Positions 1 to 11,653 of a stretch of DNA of 64,000 nucleotides are shown one piece after another. A model generated the notes under the pieces. The model was not told where the DNA came from and did no database searches. It was given only the letters and a program-made list of their open reading frames with translations. The translations under genes and the position numbers were made by a program. How positions within the stretch are numbered: position 1 is the first letter of the stretch; the number at the start of each line of letters is the position of its first letter. The stretch comes from Adiantum capillus-veneris (taxonomy: Eukaryota; Streptophyta; Polypodiopsida; Polypodiales; Pteridaceae), in NCBI GenBank assembly GCA_014529385.2, contig CM043961.1, positions 16,658,478-16,722,477 of the forward strand, in the 5' to 3' direction.

Positions 1-531
1 TCATATAGGCTTGGATGCCTAGATTGGTGGCCAACTTTGTGGCTATGAAATTGTGAGTAGAACCAGGGTCAAAGAGAATAAAAGCATCATGTTCTCTTAC
101 CTTTCCCCAAGCATGGCATGGAGGAGATCCCTTGTGGTGAGTTTACTCTTCTTGGATTTTGACCAAGGTAGCTCTAGGAGGCTCATGGCGGGTGTTCTTT
201 TGGGGGCAAGCACGGTACACATGCCCTTGCTCGCCGCATTTGAAACAACGGTTATCCTTGCGATAGCGCTCAAGCTCTTCAGGAGAGAGTTTGTTTTTGC
301 CTTTTGTAAACTCCCTTCTCCTTAGCTTTGTTGTTATTGGAATTGCCCTTGGGAGACTTTTGGACATTGTCCTTCCCCTTAGGCTCATTGGAACCCTGGT
401 TTTCTGTGGGCTTAAGATTTCTCTTAGCCCTTGTTTGGAAATTGATTTGTGAAGCCACCATGGTATGGTGTATGACCGCACATATGGTACGTGGCCTTTG
501 GGAGTTGACATACTCCACCATATCTTCAGTT
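1..531 (-). pseudogene. gag C-terminus and protease start of copy G
   Basis: The minus strand encodes a Lys/Asn-rich linker, then the zinc knuckle CFKCGEQGHVYRAC and, toward base 1, the protease entry with a D-P-G-S-T active-site loop. Copy A has the same order at residues 119-132 and 181-185 of its long frame. The zinc knuckle binds genomic RNA during particle assembly; the protease would cleave Gag-Pol. The frame is broken by small indels, so neighbouring pieces read in different frames. The upstream part of gag lies beyond the inserted element, from 1711. The protease continues off the window. Confidence 0.8.
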
Positions 532-535
532 TTAA

Positions 536-1706
536 CACTAGTTTGGTACCAAAACAAGACACTTTCAGTGTTTTTTTTTAACAAATTTAATTTAAATGCT
601 ACTTGCAGTAGACGGTTTATTTAGGAAAACCCTCTTGATATGCTTAAATAAGACAGCGATTGAAGAAATTGCCTTTATAAGCTCAAGAAAAAAATGAAGC
701 GACCTTGTAGAAAATTTTAGGTGACTCTTCCAAAATTTTGCTATAGATAATTGAAAGTTTCATGTGCAAAAAAATTGACTTTGGAGTATATAAAATAATG
801 GAAAGTTCCATGTGTTTGATATGGTTATTTCAAGCATGTCGTCTTATACATAGAGAAATATGTTTATGATGTATTTGTGAGTTTTATAATGTGATACATT
901 GCTTGCCCTTTCCATTGAGCACTCAAGGTGGCAAGTAGAAGGGTTTTTGTATGCAACAATTATTGGATCATTTCAAATATTCAAAACTACATAAGAGAAA
1001 ACTTTCATATTTTCATTCTTGAGACAAGCATTCAAAATCTCAAATAATATCAAACTTTCCATGTAGATCAACTAAATGCATCAAAGTATGTGGTACATAC
1101 ACAATTGGGGTGCTTAAAACCTTGGTTTCACTATTATTATGGAGAACTCAAGATTTTGAAGAGTTTTTGCACGATAAAAATATCAAATTAGAGTTCAAGC
1201 AACGAGATTTAATTGAGTTAGGGAGCCCAAAAAATACGTAGTTTCTTGGTTTAAACATACAAAGTCATTTATAGTCGTCAAATTGCACTAGAATAGTACC
1301 AATTTCATGAGGGAACCTTTGGAATACCAAAATTATGCTCTTATTCAGCACGCGCTCAAGTATGAAATTATGTCTATAGCTTGCACGTGACTTGAAAACT
1401 TATCTTTGGATTTCATTCCATTGTTTTGTAACACTAAGTGCTAACACTTGGCTTTTATAAACATCAAAAAGGCCATATCTACAAAAATATATAATAATTT
1501 TATGATTTTTTGGCAAAACAGCTTGAAATTTTACTCAAATTTATGTCTTAGAACTTACGATAATTCTCTCCATTCAGATTTTATTTTGATATGGAGAAAA
1601 ATCCAGTGTTTTCTTTCCCTCATAACCAATCTATGCCAAAACTTGGTAGAAAAACAGGACACTTTAGTGGCTCAGGACACTAAAGTGTCCAATTACAGAA
1701 CTAGTG
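536..1706. mobile_element. TTAA-flanked non-autonomous element 1 (CACTAG termini)
   Basis: A 1171-bp AT-rich insertion sits in the gag of copy G. It starts CACTAGTTTGGTACC and ends CTAGTG, with TTAA at 532-535 and 1707-1710. The uninterrupted gag of copy A has a single TTAA at the same place (43154-43157), which supports duplication of TTAA on insertion; the left flank here has two extra T. Just inside the right end lie palindromic GGACACTAAAGTGTCC-type motifs. No transposase-like frame is present. The interior matches element 3 (13413-14706) in inverted orientation, with an internal deletion of roughly 80 bp near 640. Confidence 0.75.
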
Positions 1707-1710
1707 TTAA

Positions 1711-2868
1711 GCCTGCACAAAATTGTTGTTTTTGCTCTCCAAAATCCATCTTTTTGAAGACAGTGTCTTTGAGATGTATGTCCCAAAACTTTTCTACATA
1801 TTTATAAATAGATTCGTAAGGAGAGAGCTTCAAGCTTTGCCATTCTATGAGTACTGTCTTTGGCATCGGTAGTCAAAAACTACTTCATGATGGAAGCTCT
1901 TAAATGTTTCCATGTTCGTGGAGCTTCACCGCTTTCCCGTAGGCTAGACCACCATTGCCTGATGGACTTATGGACATTCATAGCTACATGGTGTAGCTTA
2001 GAGGACTCCGTGAAGCCCTCATCTCCAAACGCCGCATTGAATTGTTGGATGAAAGCCAAGACTTTGTCGGTAGAACAAAAGGTGCAATCGTAGGTAAGGA
2101 AAGAGATGTTCTTTCCTCCCTCTTTGAACTTCTTGAGCTTGAACAACCTCTTCCACACGGCATAGGATTTCTTATGGCCTCTTCTTTTTCGTGGTTCAAA
2201 AATTGCACCATCACTTTCTTGAGAAGATGAAGAATTTAAGGAGGATGGAGAAGAGGGTGACCTCTTTCTCGCCTTTGTTCCTCCTTGTCTGCACCATCAC
2301 TTTCTTCATAACAGAAAGAGGATGAAGAAGATGGAGAAGAGGGTGACCTCTTTCTTGCTTTTTTCCTCTCTTGTTTTCTGTCATCCCTCTTTGAATTATG
2401 GTGTGGAGAGGTGTGCGATGGTCTTCTCTGTTTAGGAGGTGATGGAGAGCGTTTTGCCCGCCGTTTTTGTGGAGCCATCTCCGCCGAGGTGGCAGGAGAC
2501 TCACTTGTTTCTCATTCTTTTGGTGGGGGCCCTTGAGTTCTCCTTTGGAAACGAGATGCGTCATCAAAAAGTAAATTTTTGAGCCCTTCGTATGGATCCT
2601 CTTTTTCTTCCCGAATTGGAGAGAGGCCTCTTTTGGAAGTCTCACAAGGAGGCTTCCTAGGTACTCTCTCTTCTTGGTGGGAAGTTTGGAGGATCCCATG
2701 AGCACAAAGCTGCCGTTGCACTTCACTTTGGAGGGATGGATTGCCCATGGATTGTTGAAGCCTAGAAACAAGGTAGCTAACAAGCATAGGGGCATCATTA
2801 GTAGCCTGCTTATTAGCAAAATCAAAGCTATCAACATTAATTTCACTCTCTTTACTATTGTCAGCCAT
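1711..2868 (-). pseudogene. gag N-terminal two-thirds of copy G
   Basis: The minus-strand start ATG at 2868 (MADNSKESEIN) matches that of copy A (MADNIKESEVN at 44323). Then come a leucine-rich segment, a basic Arg/Ser/Lys-rich linker with acidic serine runs, and the retrotransposon gag core with WWSSLR near 1940. An in-frame stop near 2510 replaces a CGA codon, a C-to-T change. In the A run at 1751-1755 this copy has five bases and stays in frame toward the protease, whereas copy A has four. The product would be the capsid protein. It cannot now be made in full. Confidence 0.8.
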
Positions 2869-3242
2869 TCTAACAACTTTTAGGTGTAAACGTTTTTAGC
2901 TGTACTTTGGCACTTCAAGCCCTAGTTGCTACTCCTCTTTACGCCTTTAGAAAGCACTCAAGCTACTGTACCCGTGGCTCAAATATCATTAATTGCAAGG
3001 AATAGAAGAGAGGGTCTTTCAACACCAAAACAATACCGGATCCTGTCAAGCTTTTAATAGCTTGTGGACTCCACTATTAAGACCATAGCTCTCAATGGTG
3101 ATGCCCCGTTATCTGCACGAAGGTAGGCGCACTGCAAGGCCAAAAAATCCCTATTCTACTTACTCAATTGCAATTAATAATACCAACCATTTATAGCTAG
3201 CTTGAGGACCTCCCTTCTTGAGCAAGAAAAGAGAAACCTTGT

Positions 3243-3254
3243 GCTCTGATGCCA
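3243..3254 (-). other. primer binding site of copy G (initiator tRNA-Met type)
   Basis: The reverse complement reads TGGCATCAGAGC, one mismatch from TGGTATCAGAGC, the complement of the plant initiator tRNA-Met 3' end. It lies one base inside the LTR end at 3256, as in copy A. Confidence 0.75.
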
Positions 3255-3255
3255 A

Positions 3256-4515
3256 TGTAACAATTAATGGCCTAGTAACTTGTGTGTAGCTGAAAATAGC
3301 ATCAACATAGTGAGCATTTCATTAGAATAGATTCCTAATGAGCATAGCAAGAGTTCTTGGATGGAGAGAGCAACAAAAAGCATAACACCTAGTTAGATAG
3401 GCATGAACAATACTTCAAAAGAGAGAGAAATTAAGCTATTGACAACAATCGACGACCGGATTTACATGGAGCCGGTCCCCCTCCCAAAAGGCTTTGTATT
3501 ATAGGTTTCCCCCATCAAAGGAGACATTTTATAATACAATACTTTGTGTTCCTTCAATAACTTGCTAGTGCAATTAAGATGGAAGCGTCAAGTACCATGC
3601 ACACACTTATAAAACACAACATCAATTCCCTCACGGTCTCAGAACCAAGGCCTCACACACCTTCGAAGATGGTGAGAGCTAGCGGGGTATGAGAGTAGAT
3701 TGAGAGGAAGGAGTAGTCTTACGAGAAAGAAGTATATCTCCTCACATAATCACTCATAAAAGCTTGGCATAGCTTAGTAATTAGCATGGTAGAGGAGATG
3801 AGCATGCATTGAAGCTTGGCTCTTGGTTGGATTTGAATCACAAAGCCAAGAGTTGTTGGTGTAGGCCTCCCTTATCCTCAAGATTGGAGTAGATGATGAG
3901 CTTTCCATTAAATCTTGAGAAGGAGAGAGAGAGAGAGAGTGTTCTTGCTTCACACATGAGATTGCGTGAGTGTGTGTGTGATAATGCCTTGTCAAAATTA
4001 GCTCCCTCTCTCTCTTGGTCGACCCCTCATGCTTTTTACTCATGTTGACACCCCATTGGACCTTGCAAAGCCTAGCCAATGATAATTAAGAAGCATAAGT
4101 GATAGCCTTGTGACATCTGTCCCCCTTTCCCCTTTTTTGAGAGCTTTAGGTAATTAGTTAATGCAATTAAACTCTCATTGGACCCCTTAGTCTTCTAGCC
4201 AATAGGAATCAGGCAAACCATTAGGCTGTTGAATGCTCATTGGACCCCTTGGGAGACTGTCCAATAGTCTTCTAGAGAGCTTAATTCTTATTAGTTCTTT
4301 TATCAAGTGTTTTAAAGTGAATGAAACTAGATATACTCTAGCCTAATTCTCATTGGTCCGCCTCTATATATAGCCATCCAATAGGATTTGAGTTCACCTT
4401 GGGGGTACCTGGGCTAGGAACCTGACACGTGTTCCCTATTCCCTTTGTGCAAAGGGCTTGCAAGTGTGTGTGTGTGTGTGTGTGTGTTTCTCTCCCATCA
4501 CCTACTAAAAGGGCT
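3256..4515 (-). repeat. LTR of copy G (truncated)
   Basis: It begins TGTAACAATTAATGG on the plus strand, the end that abuts the PBS, and follows the LTR of copy A to about 4515; the last ~340 bp of the family LTR are missing or unrecognisable. It holds four ATTGG...CCAAT modules (4055-4080, 4177-4203, 4239-4265, 4352-4382). Their spacers are 16, 17, 17 and 21 nt. A (GT)n tract of about 24 nt lies at 4464-4487. Confidence 0.75.
4364..4373 (-). promoter_or_regulatory. TATA-like box in the LTR of copy G
   Basis: CTATATATAG sits between the two halves of the last ATTGG/CCAAT module. The sequence is its own complement, so the strand comes from the element. Copies A and E have no TATA at this place, so its use as a promoter is uncertain. 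Confidence 0.35.
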
Positions 4516-5590
4516 CTATTGTAGAGTTATGTAGAGTTTTGCCGCCATGTAGTTGATATTGAGTAGTGATGAGAGTTATGTAGAGGTTTGCCGCCATGTA
4601 GTTGATATTGAGTGCATTCACCGAAAAAGAGAAGAGAATATATATAGTAGAAACAGATAGTTCTTCTTCTTTCCATGAATGAGAGGGAGATGGTAATAGA
4701 GATCTTGCACCACCTCCCTCAAATGTGTACATATTAGGGTTTCAGTAAGTTTCTATGTATTCATCTCAACAATTGAATATGAGCTCTACTACTCTTTATA
4801 TACAAACTTTAAAGGCTGGAGTAACCCCAAGTGAAATAGGGCACCCAAGTTTTTGGCTAAATGTAGTTTTAAACTATGGAAAACATCCTCTCTTTGCTAA
4901 AAACAAGGTCTTCCTTTTATAAGTCAATTCTTCCCTCCCACCATTTGATTTTTCTGGTGTATTCTAATCAATAAAACAAAATCTTGACACCTAATGTGAT
5001 TGTAAGTGAACTAGACCACACCTTGATGTCTTGACACAACCACAACACTCATCATACCGCCCAAAGTATTTGTGATGCAATATTCATATAAATAATATGC
5101 AGAGAATATGTTTTTAGTTTTGTCCCTACAATAAGTCTATTTTTCACATAAACAATGACTAAAAATAATATTCCTAGGGTTAGGAAATATTAAAAGCACG
5201 TTGCTATTTAAAATCACTAAAAAACAAGAAAGTAGAAGAAAGCTCAAAAATCTAAAAAAAGAAAATTGTTCTAAAATTGAACCACGGTTTCACTTATTCT
5301 ACCCAAGCTAGGAAACAAATTTGCTTTTCATAAAAAACCACAAAAATCACTAAAAATAAGATTTTTACAAAGTTGAACCTTAGCTCCCCTGGACCTCATA
5401 GAAGAAGGATTCAGCCATGTTTTTCACCAAAAAAAAACACCAAAAAGCACATAAAAAAGAAAAAATATTTTTTTTCTAAAACTTAACCAAGTGTTTTTTT
5501 GCCCTAATTGCTCCTTGTTTTTCACTTTGAAACGTCACATCATCACATAGTAAGCATTCTAGAACAAAAAATAATGTAAATCACTTAAAA
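4516..5590. other. AT-rich non-coding stretch with a short tandem duplication
   Basis: No protein homology is visible. A unit of about 45 bp (GAGTTATGTAGAG, then CCGCCATGTAGTTGATATTG) occurs twice at about 4525-4613. The remainder is AT-rich with many A runs. Confidence 0.6.
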
Positions 5591-5595
5591 ATCAA

Positions 5596-7850
5596 CTGGA
5601 GAAAGACAGTGGCTTTCTCGGTTGGTAGTGCTCCTGTGCCAGATTGGATGCCAGGAGAGGGTTTCAGGTGGATTCCTCCAGGGACTGCAGTTCGGTACTT
5701 GGGTTATCAGGTTGGTTTGGATTTGTCCCCCGAGCAGCAGATTGCTCCTCTTCTCCTGTCCATCAGGAGAAAGTTGTTACATTGGAGCTCAGCCCGACTG
5801 TCGCTGGCTGGTAGAGTAGTAGTTGCCAACCAGGTGTTGTTGGCGACTATGTGGTACATCACTTCTTGCTGGATCTTCTCGAGTTCTTGCATCAGCCAGG
5901 TACAGAGGCTGATCAGGAACTTCTTTTGGTCAAGTCCCGACACTCAGATTGCCCGAGCCAAGGTGGCTTGGTCGGTCATCACACTTCCTTGTTCTCAGGG
6001 AGGGCTTGGGATCATTGATCCAGCACAGCAGAGTAGAGCCCTTCTTGGGAAGTTCGTCGTCAGAGGACTTCTTCCAGGCGAGGAGCCCTGGAAGGAGTTC
6101 TTGTTGCAGAGGCTTCGTGCCAAGGTGCCTCAGTCAGGAGGCCCTTGGAAACCTTCGACCAGATGGATCTTTACAGAGTTGCGTCGAGTTGGTTTGAGCA
6201 GGAGACTGGAGGACCGATTCCCTGTGAGTCTGCTTCGTTCTTGGGAGCTATTACGGCGTGGCCTAGAGCAGAGACAGCCGACGTGCACGGAGGAGCGCCT
6301 ACGGCAGCCCCTCATCTGGAACCCCATGGTTAGCACTCAGCGAGGCCACTTGGTTGGGAGTAGGCCTCATGTTTCTTGGGGTCCCATGGCAGCAGGTCCA
6401 GGGCGCTCTCTAGGTGACTGGCTAGAGTTCACAGGTTTGTCAGAGGAGGTGCAGGTTGTCCAGCTACAGGGCATGAGAGGGGTTCAGAGCATGTGTCAGG
6501 ACATCTCAGAGTCAGTTCCAGCTGACTGGCTCACGCCTCTCGAGCCAGTGGCACCCCGGTGGATGGGAGACTTCACACGACTAGAGGTTCTCATTTCAGT
6601 CACGGCTTGCTTAGAGACTGTCCCAGCCTTGTTCTTCGAGCTTCAGGGTGGGGGACGACTATAGAGAGTTGCAGTAGAGGCCCCGCAGGTCGCAGAGTGT
6701 TGTTTCCAGAGGATCCGAGTTGTGGGCATCTGTGGGAGGACTTGCTTCATAGACCCTGACCCAGCAGCTCTTGAGACAGGACACTGGAGGCTATGGGCTT
6801 GGGAGTGCTATCCACTGGCACGAGTACAGTGGGATCCTGGTGAGTGGCTGTGGAGGGACCCATTCTCTTCTGCAGACCGCCCAGGAGTCCCTTTCTTTCC
6901 ATACACTGTTCGGCTTGGACGTCAATTACTTGCAACACAGAGTGAGGCCCGCCCCGCTGCAGCACGTCATTGGCAGGAGGAGGGTCTCACAGTTGAGTTC
7001 TTGGCAGCTTTTTGGCAGAGGCTGTGGGACTCCAGACAGCCGAGGCACGTCACCTTGTTCCAGTGGTTGGTTGCACACAGAGCCACAGCAGTAGGGAGCT
7101 GGCTTGTACATAGTGGTCTCTCGGCCGCATGTACAGCCTGTCACCAGTTGGTGGAGAGTCAGCGTCACTGTCTTTGGGACTGTCCCTTGGCCCAGCAGGT
7201 GTGGCTACGAGTTCTTCGGCTGATGCTTGCCCTCTCCACGGCTCGACATTACACTTGGGGGGCAGCGGCTTGGTCCACCCTCACGGGCCCGGCACTTCAG
7301 TTTGAGCTATCTTCCACCAGCAGGATGATAGTGATACAGGGGGGTCGACCTACACTCCAGCCTGCTACAGACCTTACTCCACAGGAGTGGAGCAGTGAGA
7401 GAGCGGAGTGTTGGGAGCTCATCAGCGGCCTAGCTCTCTGGTTCATCTGGCGGGCCCGTTGTTTCCGCATCTTTGAGGCTCGCCTTGTACCACCAGCAGA
7501 GACTGTTCGTGACTTTTGGCTAGAGCTGATCCATACTCTCAGAGGACAGCTTGAGGGACTACAGGGCAACTCCGATCGCATGCGGGAGCGCCGCGAGGCT
7601 TTTCTTCGACTTTGGCGCCCTGGGCCGTTCTACTCCATGGTCCAGGGGGTGCTCAGATGGCACTACTGTCCACCTGTGTGGCTTTTCCCTCCTCCCATCT
7701 CTTGATTTAGCCCCATTGTACATATGCTATTTTTTCATTGGGAGAGTCTCCCCACCATGCTTGTTGTAGCCCTCTCTTGCAGAGGTGGATGTAGCCCTAT
7801 GGGCAGTTTTCATTAACTAATAGAAGGATCTTTTTTTTATATAAAAAAAA
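5596..7850 (+). mobile_element. 5'-truncated L1-type LINE
   Basis: A GC-rich block in AT-rich surroundings holds the C-terminal part of a LINE ORF2 and a short 3' UTR. The tail is a T8-ATATA-A8 stretch at about 7831-7850. A possible 9-bp target duplication, AAAAATCAA, occurs at 5587-5595 and 7846-7854; it is low complexity and could be chance. Such 5' truncation is usual for target-primed reverse transcription. The endonuclease and most of the RT domain are absent. Confidence 0.85.
5597..7705 (+). pseudogene. LINE ORF2 C-terminus: RT tail and zf-RVT domain
   Basis: The frame opens at the W of an N-W-R-K-T motif, typical of the late RT region of L1 elements. YLGYQVG and LSLAGRVVVANQVLLATMWY follow, then IRNFFW and GGLGI. 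After an Arg/Trp-rich linker comes the zf-RVT region: FQWLVAHRATAVGSWLVHSG, then CTACHQLVESQRHCLWDC, a CX2C...HX4C zinc-binding pattern near 7130-7180. A single TAG at 6662-6664 interrupts an otherwise continuous frame of about 700 codons ending at 7705. The intact protein would make cDNA at the nicked target. The TAG and the missing N-terminus make this copy inactive. Confidence 0.85.
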
Positions 7851-7855
7851 TCAAG

Positions 7856-8800
7856 GATCTTAGACCTTGGACAATAAAACAGTTTTAGAAGGCCATGGAA
7901 CTCTACAAGGGTGGGGTATGCACCATATCTTCTATCCTTGGAAACTCAAATGGGAATCAAATCGTTCTTATTGGTCTATGGTTGCATAGTGGCCATTTTT
8001 TTCCATAAGGACAATAGCCAAATATATGACCATTGTGCAACAAGACAGAAAAATAGCCATGAAACTTTACATGGGTGGGGTATGTACCATATCCTTTGAC
8101 CATGCCAAGTTTTATGGACATGAAATCATGTCTTGTTAGTTTAGGGCTACCTAATAACAATATTATTTTCATAAAGGTTACGAATGAGCCATATGGAAAT
8201 TGTGCAGCCTTGGATCAACAAGACAATTGTAGAAGGACATGAAACCTTATAGAGGTGGGATATGCACCATATAAAACTTTTGAGGGGGGAAGTATGCACC
8301 ATAGCCCCAACTCCTGACACATTTCATGTCCATCAGATCACATTTCTTTGGTCGAGGATTGCACAATAGTCATATTTTTGCCATATGGTCACAAATGAGC
8401 CAGCTATGACAAAAATATGGCCATTGTGCAGCTTGGACAAGCGATATGGTTTCAAAATGGCAAGAAAATTTGCAAGGGTCAGGTATGCACCATATCAGAC
8501 ACTCTTGAAAAGTTTCATGGGCATTGAATCACATGTCATGAATCTAAGGTTTCACAATGGCCTTTTTTGGCATACGGATCCCTATAGCAAAAGTACGGCA
8601 ATTGTGCAATCCTAGACCAAAAAGATGGTTTTAGTGGACCTTATCCTCTACCTCTGCAAATTTTCATAAGAATCGGATCATGTCTCATTGGTTTAGGGTC
8701 ACACAATTGCCATATTTTTACCATAGGGCAACAAATGAGCCCTATTTTAACAACCTAGCAATTGTGCAACTCGAGACCAACGAGATGGTTTTAGTTAGCA
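7856..8800. repeat. degenerate tandem repeat, period about 165-215 bp
   Basis: Two landmarks recur in order. One is (C/A)ATTGTGCA followed by 'gacca-aagatggttttag', at about 8029, 8195, 8410, 8595 and 8757. The other is GGTATGCACCATAT, at about 7915, 8080, 8258 and 8483. About five diverged units are present. Small frames inside are not coding. The array starts directly after the LINE tail. Confidence 0.65.
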
Positions 8801-10306
8801 ATGAAACTTCATTCAAAAATACAAAAAAGGTAATATGTATTACAAATCAATGAGACAAGGTACAACAAATCAACAAGACAAGGTAAAAGTCTTGGAAAAT
8901 ACCATACTAGATTCCAGGATGAAGAGTATATAATGTGAGGCTCATGGGCAATCATGATGATGAGAACAATGTTGCACAAATTGTGCATTATGGGAGTGAT
9001 TGTCAGTGAAATAACAGTTGGTTCTCACATATGATCACACGCTACTCCTCGGAGCTACCTACCTCTACATGATGGTACGATATATGTAGTAGGATTACCA
9101 TCTATAAGAACATTAAAGAAAATCAAGCTACATGCTTGCTACATGCAACAACTTTAATTAATATTACAACATAAAAGGACAAATAAACCATTTGTTGAAC
9201 CACAAGCTTTTGTAACTACTTTGAGAAGTAATACTCAAACTTAATCTCTTGTTAAGGGACAAAGGTGTATTTCTCTACAAAATCCATGCTAGAAACTACA
9301 GTACCAATTGGAAAGGAGGCAAGGTAAGCACAGAACTGGCAATCTTGCCACTTTGTGTGATGCGTATGCTATACATATGGATACACAGAAGCCATAAAAT
9401 CTTGCATAAATAAGGGATGTGGTGCACAATTGGGTGTAAGCTACAATATTTGAGATGTGCTACCTCTAAGCGCTATATATGTGTGGTAGTCATACTACTA
9501 CCATGTAACTATCTTAGCCTCATCACCATCACTCATCATACTGTAAGTCATGAAATATCCCCACATTGCACACACATATACTCCACACAAAAAAACTAAT
9601 GAGAAGATTCCCCATCTACACTCTCACATAGCAAATAGTTAATGAAAACTTGTGGCCCCATTGGAACCTCTCCATAGCATGGCTAGAAAGAGTGTAAAAC
9701 ACGTCATACATCAGTTGGAAATATATATGATATCTAAAATAGCAAGTCTCTCTCTCATGGATAATGTGCACATACCAAGGCTTGCATGCCTCAAAGGTGC
9801 ACTAGCCAATGGTGAGCTCAAGGTGGACATCGTAGAATGCATGGAAGAGCAAAGTATGCATGATCTCAAGAATGCGAGCACCATGCTATACATGTTTCTT
9901 GCAACCAACCATATGTCAAATTTCCTTTCTAAAGTTTGACAAGGTGAAAAAATTCTCCCCTTAAAGCTCATCTATGTTTCTTATGCATGGATCCAAAATG
10001 TGTGAGTATCAAGGAGCATGCCCACTACTCACCCAAAGATCCTCACCATGCCCCAAATCAAGCCGTTGTCTCCTAAGGCACCTACCAAGCTAGGTGGGCC
10101 AACAAATGGATAACTCTTGAGAAACGGCTCCAAAAATACATGTGATGGATGCACTTGCAACTACTGCAATGAATTTGTGACAAGATGCAAGTGTGTCCTT
10201 GGATCCTTGCCTAGATAAAAAGATGTGCGCCCACTTGACACTATCTACCACTGCTACAGTGGCCTTGTGGGTCTTTGGACTATGGATCTCAGCAGCTGCA
10301 CATGTC
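8801..10306. other. non-coding stretch
   Basis: I recognise nothing in it. A 95-codon frame at 9652-9939 and an 86-codon frame opposite it have no recognisable motif and are not supported as genes. Confidence 0.5.
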
Positions 10307-10310
10307 TTAA

Positions 10311-11649
10311 CACTAGGTTGGTAATGGGACACTTTTATGTCCTGGGACACTTTTATGTCCTGTTAAGTGACCATTTTCCTTGAATTATGTCAAGAGTTTC
10401 AAAATTGATTTGGAGGTGCTATCTGTCTAGAAAGTTGTATCATGAGCTGAAAAAAACTCGACATATTTTTGGAATATCAATTCCATCTTTAACCTTGTCC
10501 TTGCACAACATTTCACAACCTAAACTGTGTAAAAAAACGGGTCCTGTTTTTGGCTTTTTTCAACTTTTTGCAGCTATACCACTCTATAATTCATGCTTGT
10601 GAGGTCTATAATGCTAGAGAACTATCTTTAGTAGTACTCAACATGTCCTGATGCTTTTAGGGAGAAATAAATGTTAAAGTTGTAAGTTATGACCAAATTA
10701 CAAAAATTGTCAAATCCTATCTTTAGCCAATTTTAGCTCTTCTATGATTTTTTTTTGGTGGCTTTCATGATATCCAAATGCAGTTTTGATTTTCTATGTC
10801 GCATATTGTAACATAAAGCTAATATTCCTTGAGTTTTGGGGCACCCAATACCCTATTTTTCATAGTAGACAACGATGGTTGATTTTTCAATCATAGAAGA
10901 ATACGAAACACTCTAGTATATCAAGTATATCCTTTTCAATATTGTTAGTTTCTTGTGACAACTACATGCATTTTGTAGGTAGGAACTATATCTAGTCATA
11001 CGGATCAAATTTGGCTAGATATTGAATAGTTTCTATGGGATTCTACAACTCATAATGTTGAACCCAGTTTTTTCATGTTGGCTTTATTTAGCACTTCATC
11101 TTTGTCCCCAAGATTCCCCTTGGTAAGAGATGTATTATTCTTTTGACATGCTCCATGGCTCCTTATGAACTTAAAGGACAATAGGGAACTAAGAAAACAT
11201 GCATATATTATTTGTCTTGAGTGTGGCTATAGAAACTTTGATGATAGGTTTGCAGAATGGTAAAAATTCAACTTTTTTGTACCTATTTCTTTTGGCAAAA
11301 CAAAAAAAAGTGAGTAAGAAGCAATCATATGTTCTGATCACCAACCTATTGAAGTTAACTAGGGAATTTATCTCAAGTCCTACAAAAATCCCTAATCTTA
11401 TTTTTATGCAACAAAGCGTAAGAAATGACTGTTTTGATGAAAATGTACTGGTCCATCAGCTTTGGAGGCTTGGTGTGACCAAAAGATGAGAAATTTTACA
11501 AGTTTCTTATCTTTTCCATGTGTAGTAGGCCTTGAACTATAGCCTCATGAAAGGATTTTACAAAATGAGTGGATCTACTATGGTTTTGGAGGTTTTTTTC
11601 AAAACCCTGAAAGGACACTTTTATGTCCTGTTAGGTTACCAACCTAGTG
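10311..11649. mobile_element. TTAA-flanked non-autonomous element 2 (CACTAG termini)
   Basis: This 1339-bp element has a perfect 14-bp terminal inverted repeat, CACTAGGTTGGTAA, and TTAA on both sides (10307-10310, 11650-11653). The palindromic motif GGACACTTTTATGTCC occurs twice next to the left end (about 10329-10362) and once next to the right end (about 11614-11629). The interior is AT-rich, shows no transposase-like frame, and does not obviously match elements 1 and 3, so it looks like a second subfamily moved by the same type of enzyme. Confidence 0.75.
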
Positions 11650-11653
11650 TTAA

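Larger units (their letters stand above)
1..4515 (-). mobile_element. Ty3/gypsy chromovirus copy G, 5' half (LTR, PBS, gag, start of protease)
   Basis: On the minus strand this reads LTR (from about 4515 down to 3256), primer binding site, gag from 2868, zinc knuckle, then the start of the aspartic protease, and runs off the window at base 1. It is the same family as the complete copy at 37426-46332: gag start, Arg/Ser-rich linker, CX2CX4HX4C knuckle and protease entry align in order. A 1171-bp TTAA-flanked element interrupts gag. The copy is dead: gag has a stop near 2510 where copy A reads Arg, plus frame changes. The outer LTR end is not recognisable beyond about 4515. Confidence 0.85.

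Noticed and set aside
9652-9939. 95-codon frame as a gene
   Set aside because: It has no recognisable motif and an equally long frame lies on the other strand; base composition is that of the spacer.
10311-11649. Assignment of the TTAA elements to the CACTA (En/Spm) superfamily
   Set aside because: The termini fit, but the flanks are TTAA on both sides rather than an identical 3-bp duplication, and no transposase is present.
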